From NCBI GenBank assembly GCA_013288385.1, contig JABDBZ010000009.1:1-46347 (forward strand): a DNA stretch of 46,347 nucleotides, in the 5' to 3' direction. Below are positions 8,649 through 17,254 of the stretch, piece by piece; positions within the stretch are counted from its first letter, which is position 1; each line of letters opens with the position of its first letter. The notes under the pieces were generated by a model, which ran no database searches, was not told where the DNA came from, and saw nothing but the letters and a program-made list of their open reading frames with translations. Both the position numbers and the translations under genes were made by a program. Source of the stretch: Bacteroidota bacterium. Its GTDB lineage: Bacteria > Bacteroidota > Bacteroidia > B-17B0 > Aurantibacillaceae.

Positions 8649-8679
8649 CAAATGTATAAGTTTGTTTAGAATTTGCAAA
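8649..8679 (-). promoter_or_regulatory. gcvH promoter, TTTG-N19-TACATTTG
   Basis: On the minus strand TTTG (8676-8679) is followed by exactly 19 bases and TACATTTG (8649-8656), matching the Bacteroidota sigma-ABfr consensus TTTG-N19/20-TAnnTTTG. The -7 element lies about 17 bases upstream of the gcvH ATG. Confidence 0.75.
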
Positions 8680-8688
8680 TGTTTTGTT

Positions 8689-9984
8689 TCAAACCGAAGT
8701 CAACAAGTCGCCCACTACAAAGGTACTACCGCCTACAAATATAAGATCATCTTTCTTGCATACTTTTTTCGCGGCATTTAAGCCACTTTCTACATCTTTA
8801 AAATGCAAGCCATTTAGATTGTAAGCTTCCGCTTTTTTTTGGAGTTCATCACTTGGAAGTGCTCTTGGCACGGATGCTCTTACAAAATAATAGATCGCGT
8901 CTGTTGGTAAAAGATTTAAGATCTTATCAATTTCTTTATCGTTAACCGCGCCGAAAACAAAATGTAATTGTTTGTATGTATAACGTTTTAAATTTTCTGT
9001 AATCTGACTAATGCCATCTTCGTTATGTCCTGTATCAGCTATAATTAGAGGTTTCTCACTAATAGTTTGCCATCTCCCCAATAATTTGGTGAGTTTTACA
9101 ACATGAGACAAGGCTTTTTTAACGGTACTTTTCTCAATTATAAAACCAACATCAATTAAAACTTCGATACAGTTTAAAACACCGAGTACATTTTTTAATT
9201 GATAAGTACCAGTTAAATCTAATTGATATGTTGATGTTTCGTTTGTTTTTTTATCTAAGATCTCACATTCCAAATATTTATCAGTGTGCTTATGATTGAT
9301 AACCTTAAAACGTTTATCTGCATACTCAATCGGCGATTTGAGTTCTTGTGCTCTTGCATTAAATATTGGATAAATATCACTTTGTTGCTGACTCACCACA
9401 ACCGGAATTCTCGATTTAATAATGCCTGCTTTTTCTGTCGCAATTTTTTGCAAAGTATCTCCTAATAAATTCATGTGATCGTAACCAATGTTTGTTATCA
9501 GAGAAATAACCGGTGTAATAATATTTGTAGAGTCTAATCTACCACCCAAACCAACTTCAATTACTGCAACATCAACTTCTTGATTCGCGAAATAATCAAA
9601 TGCCAAACCAACTGTCCATTCAAAAAAACTGGGCTCAATAATTTCGAAATCTGTTTTGTATTTTTCCACAAAATCAATTACTTCTTTTTTTGGAATTAAT
9701 TGCCCGTTAATTTTAATACGTTCACGAAAGTCAACCATATGTGGCGATGTGTACAAACCGGTTTTGTAACCTGCTTGTTGTAATATTGCTGCGAGCATAT
9801 GGCTACTACTGCCTTTGCCATTAGTGCCGGCAACATGAATGCATTTTAATTTTTTGTGAGGATTGCCTAGGAGTTCGGTAATTTTGTAAGTATTATCTAA
9901 ATTGGCTTTGTAGGCAGCTGCACCTATGCGATGAAACATTGGCAAACGAGAGAATAAATAATCTAACGTTTGTGGATAGGTCAT
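8689..9984 (-). CDS. folC: Folylpolyglutamate synthase / dihydrofolate synthase
   Basis: A 431-residue Mur-ligase-family enzyme that adds glutamate to dihydropteroate or folate. The ATP loop is HVAGTNGKGSSSHM (about residues 49-62), followed by TGLYTSPHMVDFRERI, VGLGGRLDSTNI and the TNIGYDHMNLLGDT segment. The C-terminal domain holds DTGHNEDG. The length is normal. The gene begins two bases after the tonB-like gene, so it is the last gene of the exbB-exbD-tonB-folC transcript, an arrangement with no obvious functional logic. Confidence 0.95.
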   Translation of the reverse strand: MTYPQTLDYLFSRLPMFHRIGAAAYKANLDNTYKITELLGNPHKKLKCIHVAGTNGKGSSSHMLAAILQQAGYKTGLYTSPHMVDFRERIKINGQLIPKKEVIDFVEKYKTDFEIIEPSFFEWTVGLAFDYFANQEVDVAVIEVGLGGRLDSTNIITPVISLITNIGYDHMNLLGDTLQKIATEKAGIIKSRIPVVVSQQQSDIYPIFNARAQELKSPIEYADKRFKVINHKHTDKYLECEILDKKTNETSTYQLDLTGTYQLKNVLGVLNCIEVLIDVGFIIEKSTVKKALSHVVKLTKLLGRWQTISEKPLIIADTGHNEDGISQITENLKRYTYKQLHFVFGAVNDKEIDKILNLLPTDAIYYFVRASVPRALPSDELQKKAEAYNLNGLHFKDVESGLNAAKKVCKKDDLIFVGGSTFVVGDLLTSV

Positions 9985-9986
9985 TT

Positions 9987-10856
9987 TTAATCGAAAGCAA
10001 AAATAATTGTAATTGTTCCGCGTTGTTCAGCTACTTTGCCATCAACATTAAATTTAGTTGCCATAGCTGCTTGTCTCGCTTTTGCTTTTAATAAAGCGCT
10101 GGATGTGGTTGTGCCTCTTCCATTAGGATCGGCTTCTGTTACAGTACCTTCACTGTCTACAACAATATTCACCACTACTTTTCCTTCTTCTTTTGTATCC
10201 TTTGGTAAATTTGGTGGCTTAATAAATAATCGTCCTTTGAGATCAAACTTAATTCCGCTTCCAACGCCAGGACCATTGCCTGGTCCGGTACCCGGACCTT
10301 TATCATCTCCGATACCACCACCGGTACCATTGCCGTTTCCTCCTGTTCCGTTTGCATTTGGGTTTCCGTCGGGGTTACCTTGTTGACCGGCTGTTTCATT
10401 ATCTCCAACTCCACCACCATTTTTTCCGGATTCTTTTTTATATTTTTCAGCTAATTTTTCAGCTAATGTTTTTTCTTTAACGACTGGCTTAATAACAACT
10501 GTGTTATTTTTTATTTCAGGCTTGGTTTCTTTTTCTGGCTTGGTTTCTTTTTTTGGTTCTTTAATACTTACATCGCTTTTATCATCGCTCAATAATTCTT
10601 CTTTTTTCACAGGCTCTTCGCTCACAACTACATTTTGAGCTGCACCCATTTTATTAAAATCAACATCATCATTTCCAACGTTCACCATGCCTAAGGCCAT
10701 CTCCATACCGCCACCACCTGCAGGAAGTGGGAATGGTGGATTGGGAGTAATCATATGATAGAGGATTAAAAATAAAAGAAGCAAACCAAAAATGAGTAAT
10801 GCAATTGTTGCAGAAATGGTTTTATTTTTTATTTCTTCCTGACGGGTAATTACCAT
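9987..10856 (-). CDS. TonB-like energy transducer
   Basis: A 289-residue protein with a short cytoplasmic start, one membrane helix (about 15-36), an acidic/Lys-rich spacer with repeated KPE/KET units, a Gly/Asn-rich low-complexity tract (about residues 145-203), and a C-terminal domain beginning KFDLKGRLFIKPPNLP with the TonB/TolA-like VVVNIVVDSEGTV and final strands. It lies one base downstream of exbD and two bases upstream of folC. The role would be to couple the ExbBD proton channel to outer-membrane receptors. TolA-like function is an alternative. Confidence 0.8.
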   Translation of the reverse strand: MVITRQEEIKNKTISATIALLIFGLLLLFLILYHMITPNPPFPLPAGGGGMEMALGMVNVGNDDVDFNKMGAAQNVVVSEEPVKKEELLSDDKSDVSIKEPKKETKPEKETKPEIKNNTVVIKPVVKEKTLAEKLAEKYKKESGKNGGGVGDNETAGQQGNPDGNPNANGTGGNGNGTGGGIGDDKGPGTGPGNGPGVGSGIKFDLKGRLFIKPPNLPKDTKEEGKVVVNIVVDSEGTVTEADPNGRGTTTSSALLKAKARQAAMATKFNVDGKVAEQRGTITIIFAFD

Positions 10857-10857
10857 T

Positions 10858-11265
10858 TTAATTGCTGTTACTTGCAGATGTTGCTAAAACTGTTTTGCAT
10901 TTTAATTTATTGCAAATAGTCATAATATCAACCTGATCCTGGATAGTTAAACTTTTATCAAGATGCATGACTACACTTGGCTCTGTTTGGTTTACAATGT
11001 GCTTAGCTATTTCTTGTTCTACATTTGCAAAATCAACCTCAACATTATTCACAAAAAACTTTCTATCTTTTGATACAGCTACGTGAACGGGTTTTTTGTT
11101 ATTGTCGATTGTTTCTTTTGATTTGGCATTTGGTAAATTAACTTTTATGGCGTTTGGACTAACCATGGTAGATAATATCAAAAAGAAAAGCAAAAGAAAG
11201 AACATGATATCATTTAATGAATCGGTGCTTACTTCGGCGTCTCTATGTCTTTTGCGTAATCCCAT
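10858..11265 (-). CDS. exbD: Biopolymer transport protein ExbD/TolR
   Basis: A 135-residue single-pass membrane protein. The N-terminal DAEVSTDSLNDIMFFLLLFFLI carries the channel Asp at the start of the membrane helix, as in all ExbD/TolR proteins. A small periplasmic domain follows, ending in MTICNKLKCKTVLATS. It forms a proton-driven motor with the ExbB-like protein encoded 43 bases upstream and with the TonB-like protein encoded one base downstream. Length and topology are normal. Confidence 0.9.
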   Translation of the reverse strand: MGLRKRHRDAEVSTDSLNDIMFFLLLFFLILSTMVSPNAIKVNLPNAKSKETIDNNKKPVHVAVSKDRKFFVNNVEVDFANVEQEIAKHIVNQTEPSVVMHLDKSLTIQDQVDIMTICNKLKCKTVLATSASNSN

Positions 11266-11308
11266 TTGTATGCTTATAGTTTAGATGATAAATTATTAAT
11301 TTTCCACA

Positions 11309-12052
11309 CTATTTAGTAGGTTCATTTAGCATATCTAAAAATTGGATCTGGGTATCTTCTAAGCGATGGGCGATTTTATCCAAACGTGTGTTGATCCAAT
11401 GATAAGCTACAAAGGCCAGTAGACCAATAACAAGGCCTGAAGCTGAGGTTACCATTTTTTGATATAAGCCTGTAGAAATGATTTCAATTTCAACAGTTTT
11501 TGCTAATGAAATATCGTAGAAAATTTTAATTACACCAATAATTGTTCCTACGAAACCAAACATAGGAGCTATGCGACCAATAATATTTAACACGTTTAAA
11601 TTCTTTTCGAGCTTAGCAATTTCGTTAGAGCCACTTTTATTCAATGCTTCACGAATCTCTTGTACTGGCTGACCAACACGCGCAACACCTTGCTCAATCA
11701 TAATAGATTCGGGTGTATTCAAGTTTTTGCAAAATGCTCTAGCGTTAGCTATTTCACCTTTGTGGATCATGTCTTTCAAAGATGAAACTAAGGTTGGTAA
11801 TTTCTTGTTTGCCTTTGAAATGACGATTAAACGCTCTACCAAAACGTAAATACTCACTAAAAGTAGGATTCCTAAAAGGATCATGATTGGCGGACTACCT
11901 TTTGCAACCATATCAATTAAAGATATTTTGGTTTCAGTAATCGCTTCCGGGCTTATAGAAGCCTGGGCTATACCAGTTGGTACATTGTTAGCTATTGAAT
12001 CAGCGGCCATTGTAGTAATGGTTCCGGTCTGCAAGATGAATAATTGAAGCAT
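11309..12052 (-). CDS. exbB: ExbB/TolQ/MotA-type proton channel protein
   Basis: A 247-residue protein of the MotA/TolQ/ExbB family (PF01618). It has an N-terminal periplasmic or signal-like segment of about 50 residues, a first membrane helix near 55-78, a cytoplasmic domain, and the conserved pair of helices containing NVLNIIGRIAPMFGFVGTIIGVIKIF and TSASGLVIGLLAFVAYHWI. It is first in the exbB-exbD-tonB-folC operon. The ATG at 12052 is used; a later Met (residue 15) is possible. Confidence 0.9.
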   Translation of the reverse strand: MLQLFILQTGTITTMAADSIANNVPTGIAQASISPEAITETKISLIDMVAKGSPPIMILLGILLLVSIYVLVERLIVISKANKKLPTLVSSLKDMIHKGEIANARAFCKNLNTPESIMIEQGVARVGQPVQEIREALNKSGSNEIAKLEKNLNVLNIIGRIAPMFGFVGTIIGVIKIFYDISLAKTVEIEIISTGLYQKMVTSASGLVIGLLAFVAYHWINTRLDKIAHRLEDTQIQFLDMLNEPTK

Positions 12053-12374
12053 ATTACGAATTTACAGTTAAAGAGTGCTAGTAAATGTTTGGCTTCATTT
12101 GATTTTAAACAGTGGTTTGTTGATTATAACGACTTTTACCACAAAGGATACAAGGTTTAACTTTATTCAGAAAGGTAATTGGCCACGAAGACTCAAAGAC
12201 GCAAAGTTTTAAAATTAAGAAAATAGCATTTGTGCCTTTGTGGTAAGAAACGAGCGAAGCGTCATTGTGCTATAATTTTAATGGCCTAGTGGTAAAAAAA
12301 TAAGCAAAGCGTTTCGTTTTAAAAATAAAAACCGCCTCTTTTGAAGGCGGTTCTTTCCAAGTTAAAATTAAACA
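12053..12374. repeat. 322-base gap with an inverted repeat of the CCACAAAGG-CACAAAG type
   Basis: No gene is seen in this gap. TTACCACAAAGG (12136-12147) is repeated in inverse orientation as CCTTTGTGGTAA (12235-12246), and the space between them contains GGCCACGAAGACTCAAAGACGCAAAG (in part 12181-12206), a related purine-rich direct unit. The pattern looks like a decayed copy of the interspersed CCACGAAGGCACAAAG-type repeats seen in many bacterial genomes. Further right, GCGAAGCGT and GCAAAGCGT recur. A terminator (12330-12352) closes the gap. Confidence 0.5.
12330..12352 (-). terminator. Rho-independent terminator after the second tonB
   Basis: AACCGCCT (12330-12337) pairs with AGGCGGTT (12345-12352) around a 7-base loop. 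On the minus strand the stem is followed by the T-rich run TTTATTTTT, which suits termination of the gene ending at 12375. Confidence 0.8.
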
Positions 12375-13175
12375 CTAACCTAATTTAAACTTAATCGGAA
12401 TTTGATAATATGTTTTTACTGGTTGTCCTTTTACTTTGCCGGGTGATTTAAATTTTGGGATCATTTTTACAACCCGCATAGCTTCATCATCTAAACCAAA
12501 ACCTAAATTATTTTGAAGTAAAATGTTTGATACTTTTCCACTTTCATCAACAACGAATTTTGCATACAATGTACCTTGCTTGCCTTCGTTTACAGCAATA
12601 TTGGGATAAACTAAGTTTTTTCTTACAAAAGCGAGTAGGGCATCATGTCCACCTTCGAAGACAGGGTTTTCATCAACTTCGATAAAGGGATTATTGTTAA
12701 TGGTTGCACTTGTTCCACTTCCAGAACTTGTTACGCTTGTAGAGCCTGTATTTGAAAGTTCGGTACCAGTGTTTGTGCTAGTATTATTTGGTAGTAAATT
12801 GTTATTTACTGTTTGGTGCGAGGTATCAACTGCATTATTATTAATAACAGTTGCTAATGAACTATTGTTTCTAGCACCACTTTTGGTGGCATCTGAGGGA
12901 CTTGTTTTTGGCTTCTCAATTTTTTTATCACTCGGATCAAAAATATGGACTGGAACAGTAATAGTAGGAGGTATTACAACAACCGGTTTTGTTGCATCAT
13001 TCCCTTTTAACCAGGTAGCCAATCCCAGGCTGGTTATTACTGTGAAAAAAACAATAAATAATGATTTGAAAAGTGTATTGCCATATGCTGAACGAATTGC
13101 GTAAGCACCGTAATTTTTATTTCTGTTTGCAAAAACAATGTCTAACATTTTTTGCTGATTATTGATAAGGCTCAT
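12375..13175 (-). CDS. Energy transducer TonB (second copy)
   Basis: A 266-residue protein. The start ATG at 13175 is chosen because it gives the usual Bacteroidota TonB N-terminus, MSLINNQQKMLDIVFANRNKNYGAYAIR (seen in part), followed by one membrane helix (about 36-55). A Ser/Thr/Asn-rich periplasmic linker follows, then the TonB C-terminal domain with ENPVFEGGHDALLAFV, NLVYP, GTLYAKFVVDESGKV and a final KTYYQIPIKFKLG. The frame stays open further upstream, but that part is not conserved. It is a single gene with its own terminator, distinct from the TonB-like gene in the exbBD operon. Confidence 0.9.
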   Translation of the reverse strand: MSLINNQQKMLDIVFANRNKNYGAYAIRSAYGNTLFKSLFIVFFTVITSLGLATWLKGNDATKPVVVIPPTITVPVHIFDPSDKKIEKPKTSPSDATKSGARNNSSLATVINNNAVDTSHQTVNNNLLPNNTSTNTGTELSNTGSTSVTSSGSGTSATINNNPFIEVDENPVFEGGHDALLAFVRKNLVYPNIAVNEGKQGTLYAKFVVDESGKVSNILLQNNLGFGLDDEAMRVVKMIPKFKSPGKVKGQPVKTYYQIPIKFKLG

Positions 13176-13353
13176 AACATTTGGTTTAATGGTTAGTATT
13201 ACACTTATGATGTAAAAGTAAACCGCATTCCATAAATTATAACTTACGCTTGTAAAACTGGCTCTATTGAGTTTACAACTGGTATGCAATTGGAAGGAAT
13301 TGGGAAAGGCCCAAAGAAAAAAACAGAGATTTAAATGCAAGGATTGGAAATGT

Positions 13354-13722
13354 TTATTTTTTCTTTTTGTTTTCCAACAAAGCAATAATTTTTTTGAGAT
13401 GGGTGATTTCAGTTTGTTGTGCTTCGTTTTGTTGTTTCAAAAACTTAAGGTCTTCTGCTTGTTTGTTATAAGAAACGAGTGTTTCATTAACGCCTGAATT
13501 TTTTGTATTTAAATGATATTCTTTTTGGGACGAATACAATGAGAAAAAATCATAACTCAATATCTTTCCAATTTTATAAAGTAACTCGGTATCTATACTT
13601 TCTCTTTCAAAAATATCATAAACTACGTTTCGGCTTCTGTTTATTTTTTTGGCAAATATGCTCACAGAAACCCCTTGCTTGTATAATTCATCCTTTATTT
13701 TCTTACCTACATGTATTGCCAT
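13354..13722 (-). CDS. Helix-turn-helix protein with C-terminal coiled coil
   Basis: A 122-residue protein. Residues 5-65 look like a Cro/C1-type HTH: KKIKDELYKQGVSVSIFAKKI, then NRSRNVVYDIFER, then a LLYKIGKIL helix followed by DFFSLY. Residues 85-118 are rich in Gln/Glu/Lys with hydrophobic heptads and should form a coiled coil. The gene diverges from the small gene at 13855. Its promoter (13727-13756) puts the predicted transcription start within a few bases of the ATG, implying a leaderless mRNA. The DNA target is unknown. Confidence 0.75.
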   Translation of the reverse strand: MAIHVGKKIKDELYKQGVSVSIFAKKINRSRNVVYDIFERESIDTELLYKIGKILSYDFFSLYSSQKEYHLNTKNSGVNETLVSYNKQAEDLKFLKQQNEAQQTEITHLKKIIALLENKKKK

Positions 13723-13726
13723 TGTC

Positions 13727-13756
13727 CAAAGGTAAATGCGAGCGATATTTTACAAG
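13727..13756 (-). promoter_or_regulatory. Promoter of the HTH gene, CTTG-N18-TACCTTTG
   Basis: On the minus strand CTTG (13753-13756) and TACCTTTG (13727-13734) are 18 bases apart, close to the Bacteroidota consensus. Only four bases (GACA) separate the -7 element from the ATG at 13722, so the transcript is predicted to have almost no leader. Confidence 0.65.
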
Positions 13757-13854
13757 AATCTATTTGTACGATATATTGTTACATATTGTATCAATGTGTT
13801 TTGCATTTGTAATATTTATTAGTACATTAGTTATTATTTTAAAATCAGTTAATT

Positions 13855-14139
13855 ATGGAATCACTTTTTAATTCGCAACTTCAGGAACTTGAATTGGCCA
13901 TGAAACCATATCAAAAAGATTGGGATAACTGGACAAAAAGCTCAGGTTGTTTTTTGGAACAGGAAGAAATAAATGCGGTCAATTGGTATTTGATTACTAG
14001 GTCTTATGAAAATGGCGCCAAAGAGGCTAACCTTTCAGAAACAAGGTTTATTATTGCAATAAAAGATGCAATTAGTAAGCTGAATTTATTTTTAGAGACT
14101 TTTAAAAATCATTATGACCATAAAAAAACCGAGAAATGA
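13855..14139 (+). CDS. Small protein of unknown function
   Basis: I do not recognise this 94-residue protein. It has no signal peptide or membrane segment and is mostly helical in composition. The middle part, from FLEQEEINAVNWYLITRSYENG to AKEANLSETRFIIAIKDAISKL, resembles a helix-turn-helix of the sigma-region-4 type (a helix, a short turn after NLS, then a second helix), but this is a weak likeness. It starts with ATG, diverges from the HTH gene 132 bases away, and is followed by a strong terminator. It could be partner or target of that regulator. Confidence 0.65.
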   Translation: MESLFNSQLQELELAMKPYQKDWDNWTKSSGCFLEQEEINAVNWYLITRSYENGAKEANLSETRFIIAIKDAISKLNLFLETFKNHYDHKKTEK

Positions 14140-14154
14140 TTAATCTCGGTTTTT
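14124..14154. terminator. Bidirectional terminator
   Basis: AAAAACCGAGA (14124-14134) pairs with TCTCGGTTTTT (14144-14154) around a 9-base loop. It has A and T runs on opposite sides and lies between two convergent genes, so it can serve both. Confidence 0.85.
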
Positions 14155-14165
14155 CTAATTTAATA

Positions 14166-16985
14166 TTATTTTCTTTCTTGTACGGCTTCCAAATTAATCT
14201 CAATTTTCACTTCTTCTGCAGCCCCTCCACCTTCTATTCCAAAGTCGTTGCGATTGATCGTTACTTCACCCTCAAAACCAGATATTGCTAATTTTTTATG
14301 AACGTCTTTGCCTGCGTCATCTTTATAATTTTCTTCGATCTCATTTATGCCGGCGTAACTAAACTTCAACTCAACATCTTTAGTTATCCCCTTAATAGTT
14401 AATTTACCTTTTGCTGTGTAAGGATAGATACTCATAACGTCATTTTTTGTAATTTCTGTAGCTTCAAATGTTGCTTTTTTAAATTTAGCTACATCAAAAA
14501 ATCCTTCTTTATCTTTTAAATGACTATCGCGCATACTGTTTTGCGTTGTTAAAGAAGTCATATCTAACTGAACAAATATTTTTGGACTAGTTGTGTTTTG
14601 CAAATTCACATATCCGCTATCAATCATAATTGACCCTTTTGTATAGCTAATAATATGTTTAATACTAAACTCAACAGAACTGTGCGCTGCGTCAACCTCA
14701 TATTGTCCATTTAATTCCGCAATATCTTTTGTATTTGCTGCAATAGCACTGTCTGCTTGCGCTTTTGAATTAAAGGTATAATCTTGTCCGTTAATGTTTA
14801 ATTTAATTTCTTCTTTGGTAATCATTTCTCCGTGTTCTTCACTACCACCAACAACAGCAATATAAGGAGCAATAACTAATGAAACTATACTCATTAACTT
14901 AATTAGGATATTCATCGATGGTCCTGATGTATCTTTAAATGGATCTCCAACAGTATCTCCAGTTACAGAAGCTTTGTGTGGTTCAGATTTTTTATAGAAC
15001 ATTTCACCGTTTATGTTTACACCTTTTTCAAACGATTTTTTTGCATTATCCCAAGCACCACCTGCGTTACTTTGAAAAATACCCATTAAGACACCGCTAA
15101 CAGTAACACCTGCTAATAAACCGCCCAACATTTCAGCCGAACTTGCATCAGCAAACATTCCTTTAAAACCAAAACCAACAATTAACGGTGTTAACAATGC
15201 AATAGCACCAGGCAGTATCATTTCGCGGATAGAGGCTTTAGTAGAAATAGCTACGCATTTTTCGTATTCAGGTTTTGCTTTGTATTCCATAATACCCGGA
15301 ATTTCGCGGAACTGACGACGAACTTCTTGCACCATATCCATAGCTGCTTTACCAACCGCCTGAATACATAATGCTGAGAAAATAAACGGAATCATACCAC
15401 CAACAAATAAAGCTGCAAGAACAGGAGCCTTATAAATATTAATTGCATCAATTCCTGCTACACCAACAAAGGCTGCAAATAAAGCTAATGATGTTAACGC
15501 TGCAGATGCGATTGCAAATCCTTTTCCTGTTGCGGCAGTTGTATTACCAACAGCATCTAAATTATCCGTACGCTCACGAACTTCAGGAGGCAACTGACTC
15601 ATTTCTGCTATACCACCTGCGTTATCAGCAATTGGTCCGAATGCATCAATAGCTAATTGCATAGCTGTTGTTGCCATCATACCTGCTGCTGCAATTGCCA
15701 CACCATATAATCCAGCGCAAACATAAGAACCCATAATACCTGCTGCCAACGTTAAAATAGGAATAACAGTTGATTTCATACCAACTGATAAACCGCCAAT
15801 AATGTTAGTAGCATGCCCTGTTGATGATTGTTGAATAATAGATAATACTGGTTTTTTACCCATTGCGGTGTAGTACTCAGTAACTATACTCATAATAGCT
15901 CCAACTACAGTACCTACTAAAATAGCACCAAATACACCCATTTTAGTAAACACCAAGCCTCTTAATTCAATATTACCATCAGGCAACATCCAATTAACAA
16001 CAAAATAAGATGCTATAACTGTAAGTATCATTGAAGACCAGTTACCCATATTTAATGCATTTTGTACGTTTGACTTATCATCTTTAATACGAACAAAGAA
16101 AGTACCCACGATAGAGAAAATGATACCCAGACCACAAATTATCATTGGTAATAAGATAGGAGACATACCACCGAAATTATCTTTAATAGTAATTTCTTGC
16201 CCTAATACCATAGTAGCTAAAATAGTAGCCACATAAGAACCAAATAAATCGGCACCCATTCCGGCAACGTCACCTACATTATCACCTACGTTATCGGCAA
16301 TAGTAGCCGGGTTACGAACATCATCTTCAGGGATACCAGCTTCAACTTTACCAACTAAATCAGCACCAACGTCGGCTGCTTTAGTATAAATACCGCCACC
16401 AACACGAGCAAATAATGCAATAGACTCAGCACCTAATGAAAAACCTGTTAAAACCTCAATAGCAGTCTTTACAGTATCGGCACCTAAGCCAGAAAATATT
16501 GATAAAAAAGCAATAAATAAACCACCTAACCCTAATACTGCTAAGCCTGCAACACCTAATCCCATTACAGTACCACCGGTAAATGATACTTTTAATGCTT
16601 GCTTTAAGCTTGTACGAGCTGCTTGTGTCGTACGAACATTGGCTTTAGTTGCCACCTTCATGCCAATATAGCCTGCAGTTGCTGAAAAAACGGCGCCAAT
16701 AATAAATGCTATTGAAATAATCCAACTTGAATGAATTTCTTTACCATGTACTTCATGAATTGTTCCTGAATATGCCAATAAAGCTGCTGCAAATACTACA
16801 AAAATGCTCAAAACTTTCCATTCCGCTTTTAAAAATGCCATGGCTCCGTCAGCAATATAACCGGCCAACTCTTGCATATTTTTATCTCCGGCATCTTGCT
16901 TGCTAACCCAAGCAGATTTAATAGCCATTACAATTAATCCAACTATCCCAAGTGCGGGAACTAAATAAATAATACTCTCGTTCAT
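14166..16985 (-). CDS. hppA: Membrane pyrophosphatase (ion pump) fused to a C-terminal YceI domain
   Basis: A 939-residue protein, about 200 longer than usual. Residues 1-715 are a complete membrane-bound pyrophosphatase with many membrane helices, the substrate motif [23 protein letters not shown] (in part; Asp231, Asp235, Asp239), [10 protein letters not shown] and late [15 protein letters not shown]. It pumps H+ or Na+ using pyrophosphate. [10 protein letters not shown] has Ala484 where K+-independent enzymes carry Lys, so a K+-dependent type is predicted. After a 45-residue linker, residues 760-939 match the YceI lipid-binding fold: [16 protein letters not shown], then [18 protein letters not shown], then [16 protein letters not shown]-PPase C-termini face outward, where free YceI proteins also reside. 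One continuous frame with no stop or shift is seen. Confidence 0.93.
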   Translation of the reverse strand: MNESIIYLVPALGIVGLIVMAIKSAWVSKQDAGDKNMQELAGYIADGAMAFLKAEWKVLSIFVVFAAALLAYSGTIHEVHGKEIHSSWIISIAFIIGAVFSATAGYIGMKVATKANVRTTQAARTSLKQALKVSFTGGTVMGLGVAGLAVLGLGGLFIAFLSIFSGLGADTVKTAIEVLTGFSLGAESIALFARVGGGIYTKAADVGADLVGKVEAGIPEDDVRNPATIADNVGDNVGDVAGMGADLFGSYVATILATMVLGQEITIKDNFGGMSPILLPMIICGLGIIFSIVGTFFVRIKDDKSNVQNALNMGNWSSMILTVIASYFVVNWMLPDGNIELRGLVFTKMGVFGAILVGTVVGAIMSIVTEYYTAMGKKPVLSIIQQSSTGHATNIIGGLSVGMKSTVIPILTLAAGIMGSYVCAGLYGVAIAAAGMMATTAMQLAIDAFGPIADNAGGIAEMSQLPPEVRERTDNLDAVGNTTAATGKGFAIASAALTSLALFAAFVGVAGIDAINIYKAPVLAALFVGGMIPFIFSALCIQAVGKAAMDMVQEVRRQFREIPGIMEYKAKPEYEKCVAISTKASIREMILPGAIALLTPLIVGFGFKGMFADASSAEMLGGLLAGVTVSGVLMGIFQSNAGGAWDNAKKSFEKGVNINGEMFYKKSEPHKASVTGDTVGDPFKDTSGPSMNILIKLMSIVSLVIAPYIAVVGGSEEHGEMITKEEIKLNINGQDYTFNSKAQADSAIAANTKDIAELNGQYEVDAAHSSVEFSIKHIISYTKGSIMIDSGYVNLQNTTSPKIFVQLDMTSLTTQNSMRDSHLKDKEGFFDVAKFKKATFEATEITKNDVMSIYPYTAKGKLTIKGITKDVELKFSYAGINEIEENYKDDAGKDVHKKLAISGFEGEVTINRNDFGIEGGGAAEEVKIEINLEAVQERK

Positions 16986-17005
16986 ACTTTCAATTTATAG
17001 GGGTG

Positions 17006-17013
17006 CAAAGATA
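17006..17013 (-). promoter_or_regulatory. hppA -7 element TATCTTTG
   Basis: On the minus strand TATCTTTG matches TAnnTTTG about 20 bases upstream of the hppA ATG. No TTG is evident at -33. The rest of the gap up to 17254 holds only short AT-rich dyads. Confidence 0.55.
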
Positions 17014-17254
17014 AATAAATTATCGTAAAAAAGAAATTTAACAAGGTATTGAAATACAGAGGTATATGATGATTATTGAGAGTCAAAAACCCTATCAAAT
17101 TAAACCTTTTGAGGCCACTTAAATCGTTTAATTTTTTTAGTTAATTCTCACCCCATCTAAAATACTTAGAAATAGGTTTTCTCAAATTGAATAGCTCAAT
17201 TTAATAATACTGGAATTGATTTTGAATTAATTTTATGATTAGTTTAGTAATTAA

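Noticed and set aside
10036..10386. 116-codon frame on the plus strand, Pro/Val-rich
   Set aside because: It is the antisense of the Gly-rich tract of the TonB-like gene; the composition is fully explained by that gene and it has no promoter or family likeness.
12136..12246. Insertion sequence with terminal inverted repeats
   Set aside because: The enclosed ~87 bases have no coding capacity, and no target-site duplication could be recognised; only a repeat element is supported.
12694..13104. 136-codon plus-strand frame with hydrophobic character
   Set aside because: It lies opposite the Ser/Thr/Asn-rich linker and membrane helix of the second tonB; hydrophobicity arises from the complementary codons.
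13176..13385. N-terminal extension of 70 codons for the second tonB
   Set aside because: The extension has no conserved features, and the family's standard N-terminus begins at the ATG at 13175.
13503..13871. 122-codon plus-strand frame, aromatic-rich
   Set aside because: It is antisense to the HTH gene, runs through its promoter and overlaps the start of the gene at 13855; the HTH frame has clear protein features and this one has none.
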